36,307 nt of DNA from Oerskovia enterophila (GCF_001692445.1 NZ_MAQA01000049.1:1-36307); one strand, 5' to 3'. Shown: positions 23,990-33,314, counted from the stretch's first letter. Notes: generated by a model not told the origin, from the letters alone. Numbers and translations are program-made.

Positions 23990-25807
23990 GTGAGTGCATC
24001 GACGGAACCGGCCACTGCCCCTGCCCCGCGACCGGTCGGCGGCTGGTCCGCAGGAGAGCCGCCCTGGTGGACGAGCGCGGTGGTCTACCAGGTCTACCCG
24101 CGGTCCTTCCAGGACTCGGACGGCGACGGGATCGGCGACCTGCCCGGGATCGAGCAACGGCTCGACCACCTCGTGGCCCTGGGCGTCGACGTCGTGTGGC
24201 TCTCGCCCGTGTACCGCTCGCCGCAGGACGACAACGGGTACGACATCAGCGACTACCAGGACATCGACCCGATGTTCGGGACGCTCGAGGACTTCGACCG
24301 CCTGCTGGCCGCGGCGCACGACCGGGGCCTGCGGGTCGTCATGGACCTGGTGGTGAACCACTCCTCGGACGAGCACGCCTGGTTCCGGGAGTCGCGCGCC
24401 TCGCGCACCGACGCCCGGCGCGACTGGTACTGGTGGCGCCCGGCCCGCGAGGGCATGGAGCCCGGCACGCCCGGGGCGGAGCCCAACAACTGGCGGTCGT
24501 TCTTCGGAGGCCCCGCCTGGGAGTACGACGAGGCGACGGGCGAGTACTACCTGCACCTGTTCTCGCGCAAGCAGCCGGACCTGAACTGGGAGAACCCGGA
24601 CGTGCGCCGGGCTGTCCACGACATGATGACGTGGTGGCTCGACCGCGGCGTCGACGGGTTCCGCATGGACGTCATCAACCTCATCAGCAAGGTCCCGGGC
24701 CTGCCCGACGGCGAGGTCCACTACGGCGCGTACGGCGACGGCAGCCCGTACTACACGAGCGGTCCGCGGGTGCACGAGTTCCTGCAGGAGATGCACCGCG
24801 AGGTCTTCGCGGGGCGGCCCGAGAAGCTCCTGACGGTGGGGGAGACCCCGGGCGTCACGATCGAGGACGGCGTGCTCTTCACGGATCCCGAGCGCCACGA
24901 GGTCGACATGGTGTTCCAGTTCGAGCACGTGGGGATCGACCACGGATCGAGCAAGTGGGACGTCAAGCCCCTGCGCCTGACCGACCTCAAGGCGACGTTC
25001 GGACGCTGGCAGGTGGGGCTCGCGGAGCGCGGCTGGAACTCGCTCTACTGGAACAACCACGACCAGCCGCGCATCGTGTCGCGGTTCGGGGACGACGGCG
25101 AGCACCGCGTCGCCTCGGCCAAGGCACTCGCGCTGCTCCTGCACCTGCACCGCGGAACGCCGTACGTCTACCAGGGCGAGGAGCTCGGGATGACGAACGC
25201 GGGCTTCACGTCGATCGACCAGTACCAGGACATCGAGTCCCTGGGGCACTTCCACGAGCTGGTCGACGCGGGCGTCGCGACCGAGGAGCAGATGCTCGTC
25301 GCGCTGCGCGCCATGAGCCGCGACAACGCCCGCACGCCCGTGCAGTGGGACGCGTCGGAGCACGCGGGCTTCACGACGGGCACACCCTGGCTCGCGGTCA
25401 ACCCCAACCACGTCACGATCAACGCGGAGGCCGAGCGCGCCGACGACGGCTCGGTCTTCCACTTCTACCGCCGCCTGGTCGCGCTGCGCCACGACGTCCC
25501 GGTCGTGGCCCTGGGTGACTTCCACATGCTGGCGCCCGACCACGAGGCCGTCTACGCGTTCACGCGCACGCTCGACCTGCCCGCGCCCACCGAGGGGCCC
25601 GACGGCGTCGCGTCCGCCGCGAGCACGGCGTCGCGCGACGAGCTGCTCGTCCTGGTCAACGTGGGCGGCGCCGAGCAGGAGGTTCCCCCGGAGGTCCTGG
25701 CCGGCTGGGAGGGCGCCGAGGTGCTGATCGCGACGCACGACGACGCGGCCGCGCGCCGAGCCGGTGTGCTGCGCGCCTGGGAAGGCGTGGTCCTCAGGAG
25801 GTCGTGA
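23990..25807 (+). CDS. GH13 alpha-glucosidase, probably oligo-1,6-glucosidase type
   Basis: A 605-residue glycoside hydrolase family 13 enzyme. It has the (beta/alpha)8 barrel from VVYQVYPRSFQDSDGDGIGD on, the VNHSSDEH segment, nucleophile Asp227 in GFRMDVIN, acid/base Glu285 in VGETPG, and transition-state Asp358 in NNHDQPR; a small C-terminal beta domain ends the protein. The residue after the nucleophile is Val, which in characterised relatives goes with alpha-1,6 (isomaltose-type) specificity, while Thr goes with alpha-1,4. No signal peptide, so it acts on imported oligosaccharides. The GTG at 23990 is chosen because the conserved barrel starts about 28 residues later; GAGAGG lies about 10 nt upstream. 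No transporter or sugar regulator is adjacent; the nearest ROK repressor is 6 kb away. Confidence 0.9.
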   Translation: MSASTEPATAPAPRPVGGWSAGEPPWWTSAVVYQVYPRSFQDSDGDGIGDLPGIEQRLDHLVALGVDVVWLSPVYRSPQDDNGYDISDYQDIDPMFGTLEDFDRLLAAAHDRGLRVVMDLVVNHSSDEHAWFRESRASRTDARRDWYWWRPAREGMEPGTPGAEPNNWRSFFGGPAWEYDEATGEYYLHLFSRKQPDLNWENPDVRRAVHDMMTWWLDRGVDGFRMDVINLISKVPGLPDGEVHYGAYGDGSPYYTSGPRVHEFLQEMHREVFAGRPEKLLTVGETPGVTIEDGVLFTDPERHEVDMVFQFEHVGIDHGSSKWDVKPLRLTDLKATFGRWQVGLAERGWNSLYWNNHDQPRIVSRFGDDGEHRVASAKALALLLHLHRGTPYVYQGEELGMTNAGFTSIDQYQDIESLGHFHELVDAGVATEEQMLVALRAMSRDNARTPVQWDASEHAGFTTGTPWLAVNPNHVTINAEAERADDGSVFHFYRRLVALRHDVPVVALGDFHMLAPDHEAVYAFTRTLDLPAPTEGPDGVASAASTASRDELLVLVNVGGAEQEVPPEVLAGWEGAEVLIATHDDAAARRAGVLRAWEGVVLRRS

Positions 25808-25926
25808 GCCCGTCCCGGACCGCCGGGAGGAGCCCCGTCGCACCCGGGCGGGCCACCGCCGTCGGGCCGGACGTCCCATTCCCTGAGACGTCCGGCTCGA
25901 CGCATGACATCCCTCGGGCAAGGGCG

Positions 25927-25932
25927 TAGTGT
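25927..25932 (+). promoter_or_regulatory. ilvBNC promoter -10 box
   Basis: TAGTGT at 25927-25932, in the context GGGCGTAGTGTGC, lies 7 nt before the GTG of the leader peptide, so the transcript should start at or beside that codon. The same hexamer is found before ilvD at 8620-8625. No convincing -35 hexamer. Confidence 0.65.
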
Positions 25933-25939
25933 GCACAAC

Positions 25940-25984
25940 GTGCAGACGATCCTTCTCGTAGTACTTCCTGAGCGCGCCGGCTGA
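25940..25984 (+). CDS. Branched-chain amino acid leader peptide (attenuator)
   Basis: A 14-codon reading frame, GTG to TGA, encodes MQTILLVVLPERAG. Six consecutive codons specify Ile, Leu, Leu, Val, Val, Leu: every product of the pathway. It lies upstream of ilvB between a -10 box (7 nt before the GTG) and a terminator hairpin. This is the organisation of ilvBNC attenuators known in corynebacteria and streptomycetes, where slow translation at these codons under amino acid shortage prevents termination. The peptide itself probably has no function after synthesis. Translation would be leaderless. Too short for ordinary gene calling; the codon run makes chance very unlikely. Confidence 0.9.
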   Translation: MQTILLVVLPERAG

Positions 25985-26054
25985 GGCCAAGCAACCAGGT
26001 CTCGTCAGCGCGCTCACCCCTCGAAGAGCCCTCACCGGGTACGAGGGGTTTTTT
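25969..26054 (+). promoter_or_regulatory. ilvB transcription attenuator with intrinsic terminator
   Basis: TGAGCGCGC (25969-25977, inside the leader peptide's last codons) pairs perfectly with 26008-26016. Immediately after it, CCCCTCG (26017-26023) pairs with CGAGGGG (26042-26048), followed by six T (26049-26054): a textbook intrinsic terminator, the only one in the window with a good T-tract. A ribosome stalled on the Ile/Leu/Val codons would cover 25969-25977 and free the 26008 segment to change downstream folding. The exact antiterminator helix cannot be settled by eye; CCCTC at 26029-26033 is an alternative partner for the 3' terminator arm. Confidence 0.85.
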
Positions 26055-26247
26055 CATGTCACGACCACGACTGTCACGGCCCCTCCCTCCGGGCACACCC
26101 CGCCCCGGAAGCGGCCACCTCGTCGCACCACACCGCGACCGCACAGCACGGAGAGCAGCACCAGCAGCAAGAGCAGTACCAGCACCACCACGGTGAGCTC
26201 GATCCAGCCGGTGGCAGCCAGCCGCCACCGAGAAACAGGAGATACCG
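26055..26247 (+). other. ilvB 5' untranslated region after the attenuator
   Basis: 193 nt between the attenuator T-tract and the ilvB start. It includes a CAG/CAC-rich low-complexity stretch at about 26153-26192. AGGAG at 26237-26241 is the ilvB ribosome-binding site. A 46-codon frame from 26056 is not considered a gene. Confidence 0.6.
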
Positions 26248-28167
26248 ATGGTCCAGGGTCCCCACCCGGCACCGCCGACGCAGGGCGCGCCCGCGCCCGC
26301 CGGCGAGGCCGCGGCGCCGAAGCCAGCCCCGTCCCCCGCGAGCGTCGCAGCCCGCCCCGAGAGCCGAGCCCGCGCTGCGGTGCCCGGCGAGCGTGCGGTG
26401 AGCTCCGTCGTCGGGCCCGAGGAGGTCACGGGCGCGCAGTCGATCGTCCGCTCCCTCGAGGAAGCCGGTGTCGACGTCGTCTTCGGCATCCCCGGCGGCG
26501 CGATCCTGCCCACGTACGACCCGCTCATGGACTCCAAGAAGCTCCGCCACATCCTCGTGCGCCACGAGCAGGGCGGCGGCCACGCGGCCTCGGGCTACGC
26601 CCACGCGACCGGTCGCGTCGGCGTGACCATGGCGACGTCCGGCCCCGGCGCGACGAACCTCGTCACGCCCATCGCCGACGCCAACATGGACTCGATCCCG
26701 CTCGTGGCGATCACGGGCCAGGTCGGCGCGTCCCTGATCGGGACCGATGCCTTCCAGGAAGCGGACATCGTCGGGATCACCCTGCCGATCACCAAGCACA
26801 ACTTCCTCGTGACCGACCCGGACGAGATCCCGCGCGTCATCGCCGAGGCCTTCCACATCGCCCAGACCGGGCGTCCCGGGCCGGTCCTCGTGGACATCGC
26901 GAAGTCGGCCATGCAGGCCCGCACCACGTTCTCGTGGCCCCAGGAGCTCCAGCTGCCCGGGTACCACCCCGTGACCAAGCCGCACTCCAAGCAGATCCGC
27001 GAGGCCGCGCGCCTGCTCGCGACGGCCAAGCGCCCCGTGCTGTACGTGGGTGGCGGCGCGATCCGCTCGGGCGCCTCGGCCGAGCTGCGCCGCCTCGTGG
27101 ACCTGTCCGGCGCCCCCGTGGTGACCACGCTCATGGCTCGCGGCGCGCTGCCCGACTCGCACCCCCAGAACCTCGGCATGCCCGGCATGCACGGCACCGT
27201 CCCCGCGGTCGCGGCGCTCCAGAAGGCCGACCTCATCGTCGCCCTCGGCGCACGCTTCGACGACCGCGTGACCGGCGTGCTGTCGAGCTTCGCTCCGAAC
27301 GCCACGACCGTGCACGCGGACATCGACCCGGCAGAGATCGGCAAGAACCGCGAGGTCGACGTCCCGATCGTGGGCGACCTGCGCGAGGTGCTCACGGACC
27401 TCGTGCCCGAGCTCGAGCGCGAGCACGCGGTCAAGGGCAAGCCGGACCTGGGTGCCTGGTGGCACCAGATCGACGACTGGCGCGAGACCTACCCGCTCGG
27501 CTACTCCGAGCCCGAGGACGGTCACCTCGCGCCCCAGCACGTCATCCAGCGCCTGGGCGAGATCTCCGGCCCCGACTCGATCTACGTCGCGGGCGTCGGC
27601 CAGCACCAGATGTGGGCCGCGCAGTTCATCCGCTACGAGCACCCCAAGACGTGGCTCAACTCGGGCGGCCTCGGCACCATGGGCTACTCGATCCCGGCCG
27701 CGATGGGCGCCAAGGTCGGCCAGCCCGACAAGACCGTCTGGGCGATCGACGGCGACGGCTGCTTCCAGATGACCAACCAGGAGCTCGCGACCTGCACGAT
27801 CAACGAGATCCCCATCAAGGTCGCGCTGATCAACAACTCCTCGCTCGGCATGGTCCGCCAGTGGCAGACCCTGTTCTACGAGTCCCGCTACTCCAACACC
27901 GACCTCCACACGGGCCGCGGTACCCAGCGCGTGCCGGACTTCGTGAAGCTCGCCGACGCCTACGGCTGCGAGGGCATCCGGGTCGAGTCCAAGAGCGAGG
28001 TCGACGCGGCCATCAAGCGCGCCATGGAGATCGACGACCGTCCCGTCGTCGTCGACTTCAACGTCTCGCGCGACGCGATGGTGTGGCCCATGGTCGCCTC
28101 GGGCGTCAGCAACGACAACATCCAGTACGCACGCGGCATCTCGCCCGCGTGGGACCGCGAAGACTGA
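26248..28167 (+). CDS. ilvB: Acetolactate synthase, large catalytic subunit
   Basis: The thiamine diphosphate enzyme that commits pyruvate (or pyruvate plus 2-ketobutyrate) to branched-chain amino acid synthesis. The 639-residue protein has an unusual Ala/Pro-rich N-terminal extension (about residues 1-57), then the Pyr domain with the catalytic Glu in [14 protein letters not shown] and [13 protein letters not shown]. The central FAD-binding domain follows, then the PP domain with the ThDP/Mg motif [16 protein letters not shown] and [12 protein letters not shown]. The anabolic FAD-dependent type is supported by adjacent ilvN. AGGAG lies 6 nt before the ATG. It is controlled by the upstream attenuator. 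First gene of ilvBNC. Confidence 0.97.
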   Translation: MVQGPHPAPPTQGAPAPAGEAAAPKPAPSPASVAARPESRARAAVPGERAVSSVVGPEEVTGAQSIVRSLEEAGVDVVFGIPGGAILPTYDPLMDSKKLRHILVRHEQGGGHAASGYAHATGRVGVTMATSGPGATNLVTPIADANMDSIPLVAITGQVGASLIGTDAFQEADIVGITLPITKHNFLVTDPDEIPRVIAEAFHIAQTGRPGPVLVDIAKSAMQARTTFSWPQELQLPGYHPVTKPHSKQIREAARLLATAKRPVLYVGGGAIRSGASAELRRLVDLSGAPVVTTLMARGALPDSHPQNLGMPGMHGTVPAVAALQKADLIVALGARFDDRVTGVLSSFAPNATTVHADIDPAEIGKNREVDVPIVGDLREVLTDLVPELEREHAVKGKPDLGAWWHQIDDWRETYPLGYSEPEDGHLAPQHVIQRLGEISGPDSIYVAGVGQHQMWAAQFIRYEHPKTWLNSGGLGTMGYSIPAAMGAKVGQPDKTVWAIDGDGCFQMTNQELATCTINEIPIKVALINNSSLGMVRQWQTLFYESRYSNTDLHTGRGTQRVPDFVKLADAYGCEGIRVESKSEVDAAIKRAMEIDDRPVVVDFNVSRDAMVWPMVASGVSNDNIQYARGISPAWDRED

Positions 28168-28187
28168 GACCGGGGAGAGCCGCAACC

Positions 28188-28712
28188 ATGTCCCGTCACA
28201 CCCTCTCCGTGCTCGTGGAGAACAAGCCCGGCGTGCTCACGCGCGTCGCGGGCCTGTTCGCCCGGCGCGCGTTCAACATCCACTCGCTCGCCGTGGGCCC
28301 CACGGAGCACGAGGAGATCTCGCGCATCACCGTGGTCGTCGACGTCGACCAGAACCCGCTCGAGCAGGTCACCAAGCAGCTCAACAAGCTCGTCAACGTG
28401 ATCAAGATCGTCGAGCTCGACCAGGCCTCGTCGGTCCAGCGCGAGCTGCTGCTCGTCAAGGTCCGCGCCGACGGCGCCAACCGCACGGGCGTCCTCGAGG
28501 TCGTCGAGCTGTTCCGTGCCAAGGTCGTCGACGTCGTCCCCGACGCCGTGACGATCGAGGCCACGGGTACCCCCGAGAAGCTGAGCGCCCTCCTCGGGGC
28601 GCTCGAGCCCTACGGCGTCCGAGAGATCGTCAAGTCCGGCACCGTGGCCGTCGGCCGCGGCGCCCGCTCCATCACCGACCGAGCGCTCGACCGCGCCCAC
28701 CGGTCCGCCTGA
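28188..28712 (+). CDS. ilvN: Acetolactate synthase, small regulatory subunit
   Basis: The ACT-domain subunit that activates IlvB and confers feedback inhibition by valine. The 174-residue protein starts with the ACT domain, HTLSVLVENKPGVLTRVAGLFARRAFNIHSL (about residues 4-34), and includes the Asn-Lys-Pro-Gly-Val region where the valine site is formed. The second half (about residues 80-165), with SVQRELLLVKVRADGANRTGVLEVVELFRAKVVDV, is the C-terminal domain of full-length actinobacterial IlvN. The ATG is 20 nt after the ilvB stop with GGGGAGAG in between. Length is typical. Confidence 0.97.
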   Translation: MSRHTLSVLVENKPGVLTRVAGLFARRAFNIHSLAVGPTEHEEISRITVVVDVDQNPLEQVTKQLNKLVNVIKIVELDQASSVQRELLLVKVRADGANRTGVLEVVELFRAKVVDVVPDAVTIEATGTPEKLSALLGALEPYGVREIVKSGTVAVGRGARSITDRALDRAHRSA

Positions 28713-29831
<1,119 letters not shown>

Positions 29832-29835
29832 CCTT

Positions 29836-29876
29836 CGCCTCGCTTCACGCGGGGTGAGTGGCTCACCTTCGAGGCG
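29836..29876 (+). terminator. Stem-loop after ilvC
   Basis: CGCCTCG (29836-29842) pairs with CGAGGCG (29870-29876), and inside it GGTGAG (29853-29858) pairs with CTCACC (29862-29867). It begins 4 nt after the ilvC stop. There is no T-tract, so termination efficiency is uncertain. Confidence 0.55.
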
Positions 29877-30250
29877 GGCGGCACCTACCGCGCGATCTTC
29901 CATCCGGCCTGGCGGCCTCCCGCCAGACCCGACCACGATCGCGCGGCAGGCGCCGCCCGCCTCTGTGCTGTCGGGTCGCCCGTGCGCGCGCGGGTGCCCG
30001 ACGGCGGTGCCTCCTCGGGAGCTCGGGTCGCGGCTCCGTCCGTGGTCGTGCGGGGGGCGGCGGGGCTCGGTTGAGGGTGACGGGTCGGTCCGCCAGGACG
30101 ACAGGTGCTCGCGCCGGGGGTGCCGTGCCGGTTCGCCAAGGGGACGTACTGGTCGGGCGAGACGGTCGGCCGGGTGGAATCTGTGCGACATCCGCCGGTG
30201 AAAGTGCGACAAGACGGGCAGTCCGGCGTTCCGTGGTCCACCATGGACGC
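29877..30250. other. Intergenic region before the ASCH-PIG-L pair
   Basis: About 370 bp without a convincing gene. The only notable feature is a direct repeat GTGCGACA at 30183-30190 and 30204-30211, 21 bp (two helical turns) apart and 40-68 bp upstream of the ASCH start. It could bind a regulator. Confidence 0.4.
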
Positions 30251-30799
30251 ATGAGCGACGACATCGACCGCAGGGCAGACGGCACGAGCGCCGGCACGAG
30301 CGAGGACCCGCGAGCAGCAGAGCTCCTGGAGTTCTGGGAGACCGCGCGGGTGCGCGCCGGCGAGGGCAAGGTGGGCGTGGTGACCGGGTTCGGGGTCTCC
30401 GCGACCGTGCCGCCCCCCGCGTGGTCGTTCGGCGACAACCCGGAGCTCGCCGACGGGCTGCTCCACGCGGTGCTCTCGGGCGAGAAGACCGCGACCTCGT
30501 CCTCGCACTGGGAGTACGACGAGGAGACCCCGGTCCCGGCCGTCGGCGAGCTGTCCATCATCCTGGACGGCGACGGCCACCCACGTGCGCTGATCCGCAC
30601 CACGTCCGTCGAGATCGTGCCGTTCGACCAGGTCGACGCGGACTTCGCGGCGGCCGAGGGCGAGGACGACCGGTCGCTCGAGGCATGGCGTGCCGGACAT
30701 CGCGACTACTTCACGAGGGTCCTGGTCGGCCACGAGTTCCGCGAGGACATGCCCGTGGTCTGCGAGCGCTTCGAGCTCCGGTTCCCGCGTCCGCGATGA
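30251..30799 (+). CDS. ASCH-domain protein
   Basis: A 182-residue protein whose segment from about residue 55 to the end matches the ASCH fold. It reads PPPAWSFGDNPELADGLLHAVLSGEKTATSS (the GEKT after a helix is a family hallmark), GELSIILDGDGHPRALIRTTSVEIVPFDQV, and the closing FYRED-like HEFREDMPVVCERFEL. ASCH proteins are RNA-binding-like beta-barrels related to PUA; some hydrolyse N4-acetylcytidine, most are uncharacterised. The first ~50 residues are a polar plus helical lead. The ATG at 30251 is the first good start in frame; upstream frame is GC-rich non-coding sequence. It overlaps the PIG-L gene by 4 nt, implying coupled expression. Confidence 0.82.
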   Translation: MSDDIDRRADGTSAGTSEDPRAAELLEFWETARVRAGEGKVGVVTGFGVSATVPPPAWSFGDNPELADGLLHAVLSGEKTATSSSHWEYDEETPVPAVGELSIILDGDGHPRALIRTTSVEIVPFDQVDADFAAAEGEDDRSLEAWRAGHRDYFTRVLVGHEFREDMPVVCERFELRFPRPR

Positions 30800-31641
30800 C
30801 CCCGGTCGAACCGCATGCGGTCCCGAGCCTGTTCGCAGACCGCCTGCGTGTCCTGGTCGTCGCGGCGCACCCTGACGAGCCCGACGAGTACGCAGGTGGC
30901 ATCGCCGCACGACTCGCCCTGGCCGGCCACGGCGTGAAGTTCCTGTCGCTGACGAACGGCGACGCCGGGCACTGGTCGACTCCGCGCAAGGCCCTCGCGC
31001 GACGGCGAGCGGCCGAGGCGTTCGCCGCGGCGCGCGAGCTCGGCGTGCAGGAGTACGAGATCCTCGACGAGCACGACGGCGAGCTCGTGCCGAGCATCGC
31101 GCTCCGTCGTGAGGTCGTCGCCAGGATCCGCCGCTGGCAGGCGGACCTGGTCGTCACGTTCCACGACGAGTGCCCCGGCCACCTCGACAACCGCGCGGCC
31201 GGACGCCTCGTGCGCGAGGCGGTCTCGGTCGTCGGGCTGGCGAACGTCGTGCCGCGCGTCCCTGCGCTGGAGACCCCACCCGTGTGCCTGCTCATGCCGG
31301 ACCACGACGCGCTCGCGCACCACCGGCACGACGTGGTGGTGGACGTGAGCAGCACGATCGAGGCCAAGCTGCGGGCCTGCCTGGCTCACGCCTCGCAGTT
31401 CCTGGAGTTCGCGCCCTGGCAGCGCGGGCTGCTCGACCAGGTGCCGCCCGCGAGCGACCCCGTGGGGCAGCGGGAGTTCGTGCTCGAGCACTGGGCGCCG
31501 TACCTGTGCACCCAGCCCGAGGTGCGCGCGGCGGTCGCCGCAGCGGGCCTCGACCCCGTGGGGGAGTACGCCGAGTCGTTCCAGCTCGCCGACTACGGGC
31601 GGGCGACCACGGCCGCCGAGGTGCGCGCACTGCTGGGGTGA
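30796..31641 (+). CDS. PIG-L family deacetylase
   Basis: A 281-residue zinc-dependent deacetylase of the LmbE/PIG-L family, which removes acetyl groups from N-acetyl-glucosamine-type substrates (as MshB and Mca do in mycothiol metabolism). The N-terminal metal motif is VVAAHPDEPDEYAGG (about residues 21-35), a variant of the AHPDDPE form with Glu for the second Asp. The second metal motif is GHLDNRAAGRL (about residues 131-141) in place of HPDHRAAG. The core signature DLVVTFHDECPGHLDN fits the family. It overlaps the ASCH gene by an ATGA. Substrate unknown; not obviously MshB. It ends before a 13-bp hairpin. Confidence 0.85.
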   Translation: MTPVEPHAVPSLFADRLRVLVVAAHPDEPDEYAGGIAARLALAGHGVKFLSLTNGDAGHWSTPRKALARRRAAEAFAAARELGVQEYEILDEHDGELVPSIALRREVVARIRRWQADLVVTFHDECPGHLDNRAAGRLVREAVSVVGLANVVPRVPALETPPVCLLMPDHDALAHHRHDVVVDVSSTIEAKLRACLAHASQFLEFAPWQRGLLDQVPPASDPVGQREFVLEHWAPYLCTQPEVRAAVAAAGLDPVGEYAESFQLADYGRATTAAEVRALLG

Positions 31642-31716
31642 GCCGAGACCGCGGCGACCGGACGGCGCGAGGTGCGCTCCGCCGTCGGGCCAGGACGGCG
31701 ACGGCTGCGTGAGGGT

Positions 31717-31753
31717 GGGTGGTGGTCGCCGTCCCAGGCCGCGACCACCACCC
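31717..31753. terminator. Hairpin between convergent PIG-L and ROK genes
   Basis: GGGTGGTGGTCGC (31717-31729) pairs perfectly with 31741-31753 over 13 bp around an 11-nt loop. It lies between the ends of two convergent genes, with no T-tract. Probably a bidirectional terminator. Confidence 0.7.
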
Positions 31754-31773
31754 GTCGGGGCAGGTGAGAGGAA

Positions 31774-33036
31774 CTACCCCGAGTGCGAGGGCGCGAGGGC
31801 GCCGGTCGTCGTGCTGGGACGGACCGCCGAAGACGTGACGGGCGGTGCGCCGTGGTCCGCGAGGTGCAGCGAGACCCGGTCGAGCAGGAGGGAGCGGACG
31901 TCGGCCGCGACGACGGCCTCGGCCCCGCGCAGCACGGGGGCGACCGGCACCAGCGTCGGAGCGATGGGCGCCACGCCCTGCTCGGTGTCGAGAAGGTGGC
32001 TGCGCGTCGCGTCCGCGAGCCGCTGCCCACCCGCGATGCACGTGGGGCCGCCGAGCACCAGCAGGTGCGGCTCGACGACCGCGACGACCGGCTGCACCAC
32101 GGCGGCCACGCGCCGTCCGAAGTCCTCGACGAGCGCCACGACCGCGGGGCTGTCGGGCTCGGCGGCCATGGCCGTGAGGACCTCGGCGTACGTCGTGCCC
32201 GGCACGCCGTACCGTGCGGCGAGCTCCTCGAAGCGGCGACCGCCCACGAGGTCCTGCAGGTTCATCGAGTGGTCGTCGTACTCGCGGACCGTCACGGGGA
32301 CCGGCAGGTAGCCGAGCTCGCCCGCAGCCCCGGTCGCGCCGTGGTGGAGCGATCCGTCGATCAGCGTGCCGAGGCCGATGCCCCCACCGAGCCACAGCAA
32401 CGAGAAGCTCTTCTCGGTGCGGCGGCCCGCGTCGCGCTCGGCGATCGTGGCGAGGTTGACGTCGTTCTCGATCCGGACGGGGACGCCGAACTCCTCCTCG
32501 AGGAGGGTGCGGACGCCGAGCAGGGGCCACCCCGGCAGGTCGCCCACGAGCCAGAGGTCGCCGCTGACCGGGTCGGCCGCGGCCTGGACCCCGGCGACGA
32601 TCGTGCCGACGCGCTCGACCGGCACGCCCGCGTCCGCACAGGCCGCGTCCCACGCGGCGCGGACGTCGCGGACCGCGGTGCGCTCCGCGGACGTGGGGAC
32701 GTCGGCGGAGCCGAGGACGTTCCCGCGGGCATCGACGACGCTCGCCCGCACGCCGGTCGGGAGGACGTCGAGAGCCAGGCCGACGACGACGTCCGTGCGG
32801 GCGGCGTACATGACGGCCTGCGGACCCCGCGCGCCCTGGACCGCTCCCGTCGCCTCGATCAGCCCAGCGGCCTCGAGGCGGGCGACGATCTGGGAGGATG
32901 TAGGGCGGGAGACGCCGGTGAGGTCGCCGATCTGGGACCGCGTCATGGGGCCGGTGTCGAGCAGGAGCTCGAGCGCCGCGCGGTCGTTGATCGTGCGGAG
33001 CAGTCCCGGTGTCCCCGGGATGTGCGTGCGGGACAC
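31774..33036 (-). CDS. ROK-family transcriptional regulator
   Basis: A 420-residue repressor with an N-terminal winged helix (about residues 15-65, GPMTRSQIGDLTGVSRPTSSQIVARLEAAGLI) joined to a sugar-kinase-like ROK domain. The latter shows GLALDVLPTGVRASVVD, IENDVNLATIAE, and LLWLGGGIGLGTLIDGSLHHGATGAAGELGYLP. The usual CxCGxxGC zinc cluster after GELG is missing and replaced by VREYDDHSMNLQDLVGG, so the ligand site is atypical, as in several NagC/XylR-type actinobacterial regulators. The GTG at 33036 is chosen because it precedes a normal ROK lead; a 21-bp operator palindrome lies 24 nt upstream, implying autoregulation. No sugar transporter or hydrolase is next to it, so its ligand and targets are unknown. 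Confidence 0.9.
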   Translation of the reverse strand: MSRTHIPGTPGLLRTINDRAALELLLDTGPMTRSQIGDLTGVSRPTSSQIVARLEAAGLIEATGAVQGARGPQAVMYAARTDVVVGLALDVLPTGVRASVVDARGNVLGSADVPTSAERTAVRDVRAAWDAACADAGVPVERVGTIVAGVQAAADPVSGDLWLVGDLPGWPLLGVRTLLEEEFGVPVRIENDVNLATIAERDAGRRTEKSFSLLWLGGGIGLGTLIDGSLHHGATGAAGELGYLPVPVTVREYDDHSMNLQDLVGGRRFEELAARYGVPGTTYAEVLTAMAAEPDSPAVVALVEDFGRRVAAVVQPVVAVVEPHLLVLGGPTCIAGGQRLADATRSHLLDTEQGVAPIAPTLVPVAPVLRGAEAVVAADVRSLLLDRVSLHLADHGAPPVTSSAVRPSTTTGALAPSHSG

Positions 33037-33059
33037 GTCTTTCGGCCTCTCTGCCGGCG

Positions 33060-33080
33060 TCTTAGGAAAGTTTCCTAAGA
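33060..33080. promoter_or_regulatory. ROK operator palindrome
   Basis: TCTTAGGAAA (33060-33069), one G, then TTTCCTAAGA (33071-33080): a perfect 10-bp inverted repeat, strikingly AT-rich for this genome. It is 24 nt upstream of the ROK start. The TTAGGAAA-TTTCCTAA form fits operators of actinobacterial ROK repressors. On the minus strand a TTGCAC box lies upstream, so the operator would overlap the start of transcription. Confidence 0.85.
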
Positions 33081-33301
33081 GTTACCTACTCTGGCGATTT
33101 GTGCAAGTTGAGACGTGGGGGCGGCTGCGAGGCCCCGTGCGGACCTCTTGTACACCATCGTCGAGCCGCAGGGCCTCGGCGCTCGTCGAGGAGAGCGCGT
33201 CCAGGCGCGCCGCCTTGCTGCGAGGCGCGGAAGTCCGCGGATCGCGCGGTTCGGAGCGTTCGAGGCGTGAGATGGGCGTCCCGAGGACTGGCGCCCGGGC
33301 G

Positions 33302-33307
33302 TAGCGT
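33302..33307 (+). promoter_or_regulatory. leuB promoter -10 box, leaderless type
   Basis: TAGCGT lies 7 nt before the leuB ATG at 33315, with no ribosome-binding site. The same hexamer precedes the photolyase gene. The 33081-33301 stretch upstream holds no gene that I can support. Confidence 0.65.
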
Positions 33308-33314
33308 TCATCGC

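Noticed and set aside
26056-26196. A 46-codon gene after the attenuator T-tract
   Set aside because: It has no ribosome-binding site; the product is an Arg/Pro/Ala-rich low-complexity string and the ATG follows directly on the terminator T-run.
29858-30250. N-terminal extension of the ASCH protein
   Set aside because: The frame is open, but the translation is Arg/Gly-rich low-complexity sequence typical of non-coding GC-rich DNA, and the family domain starts well after 30251.
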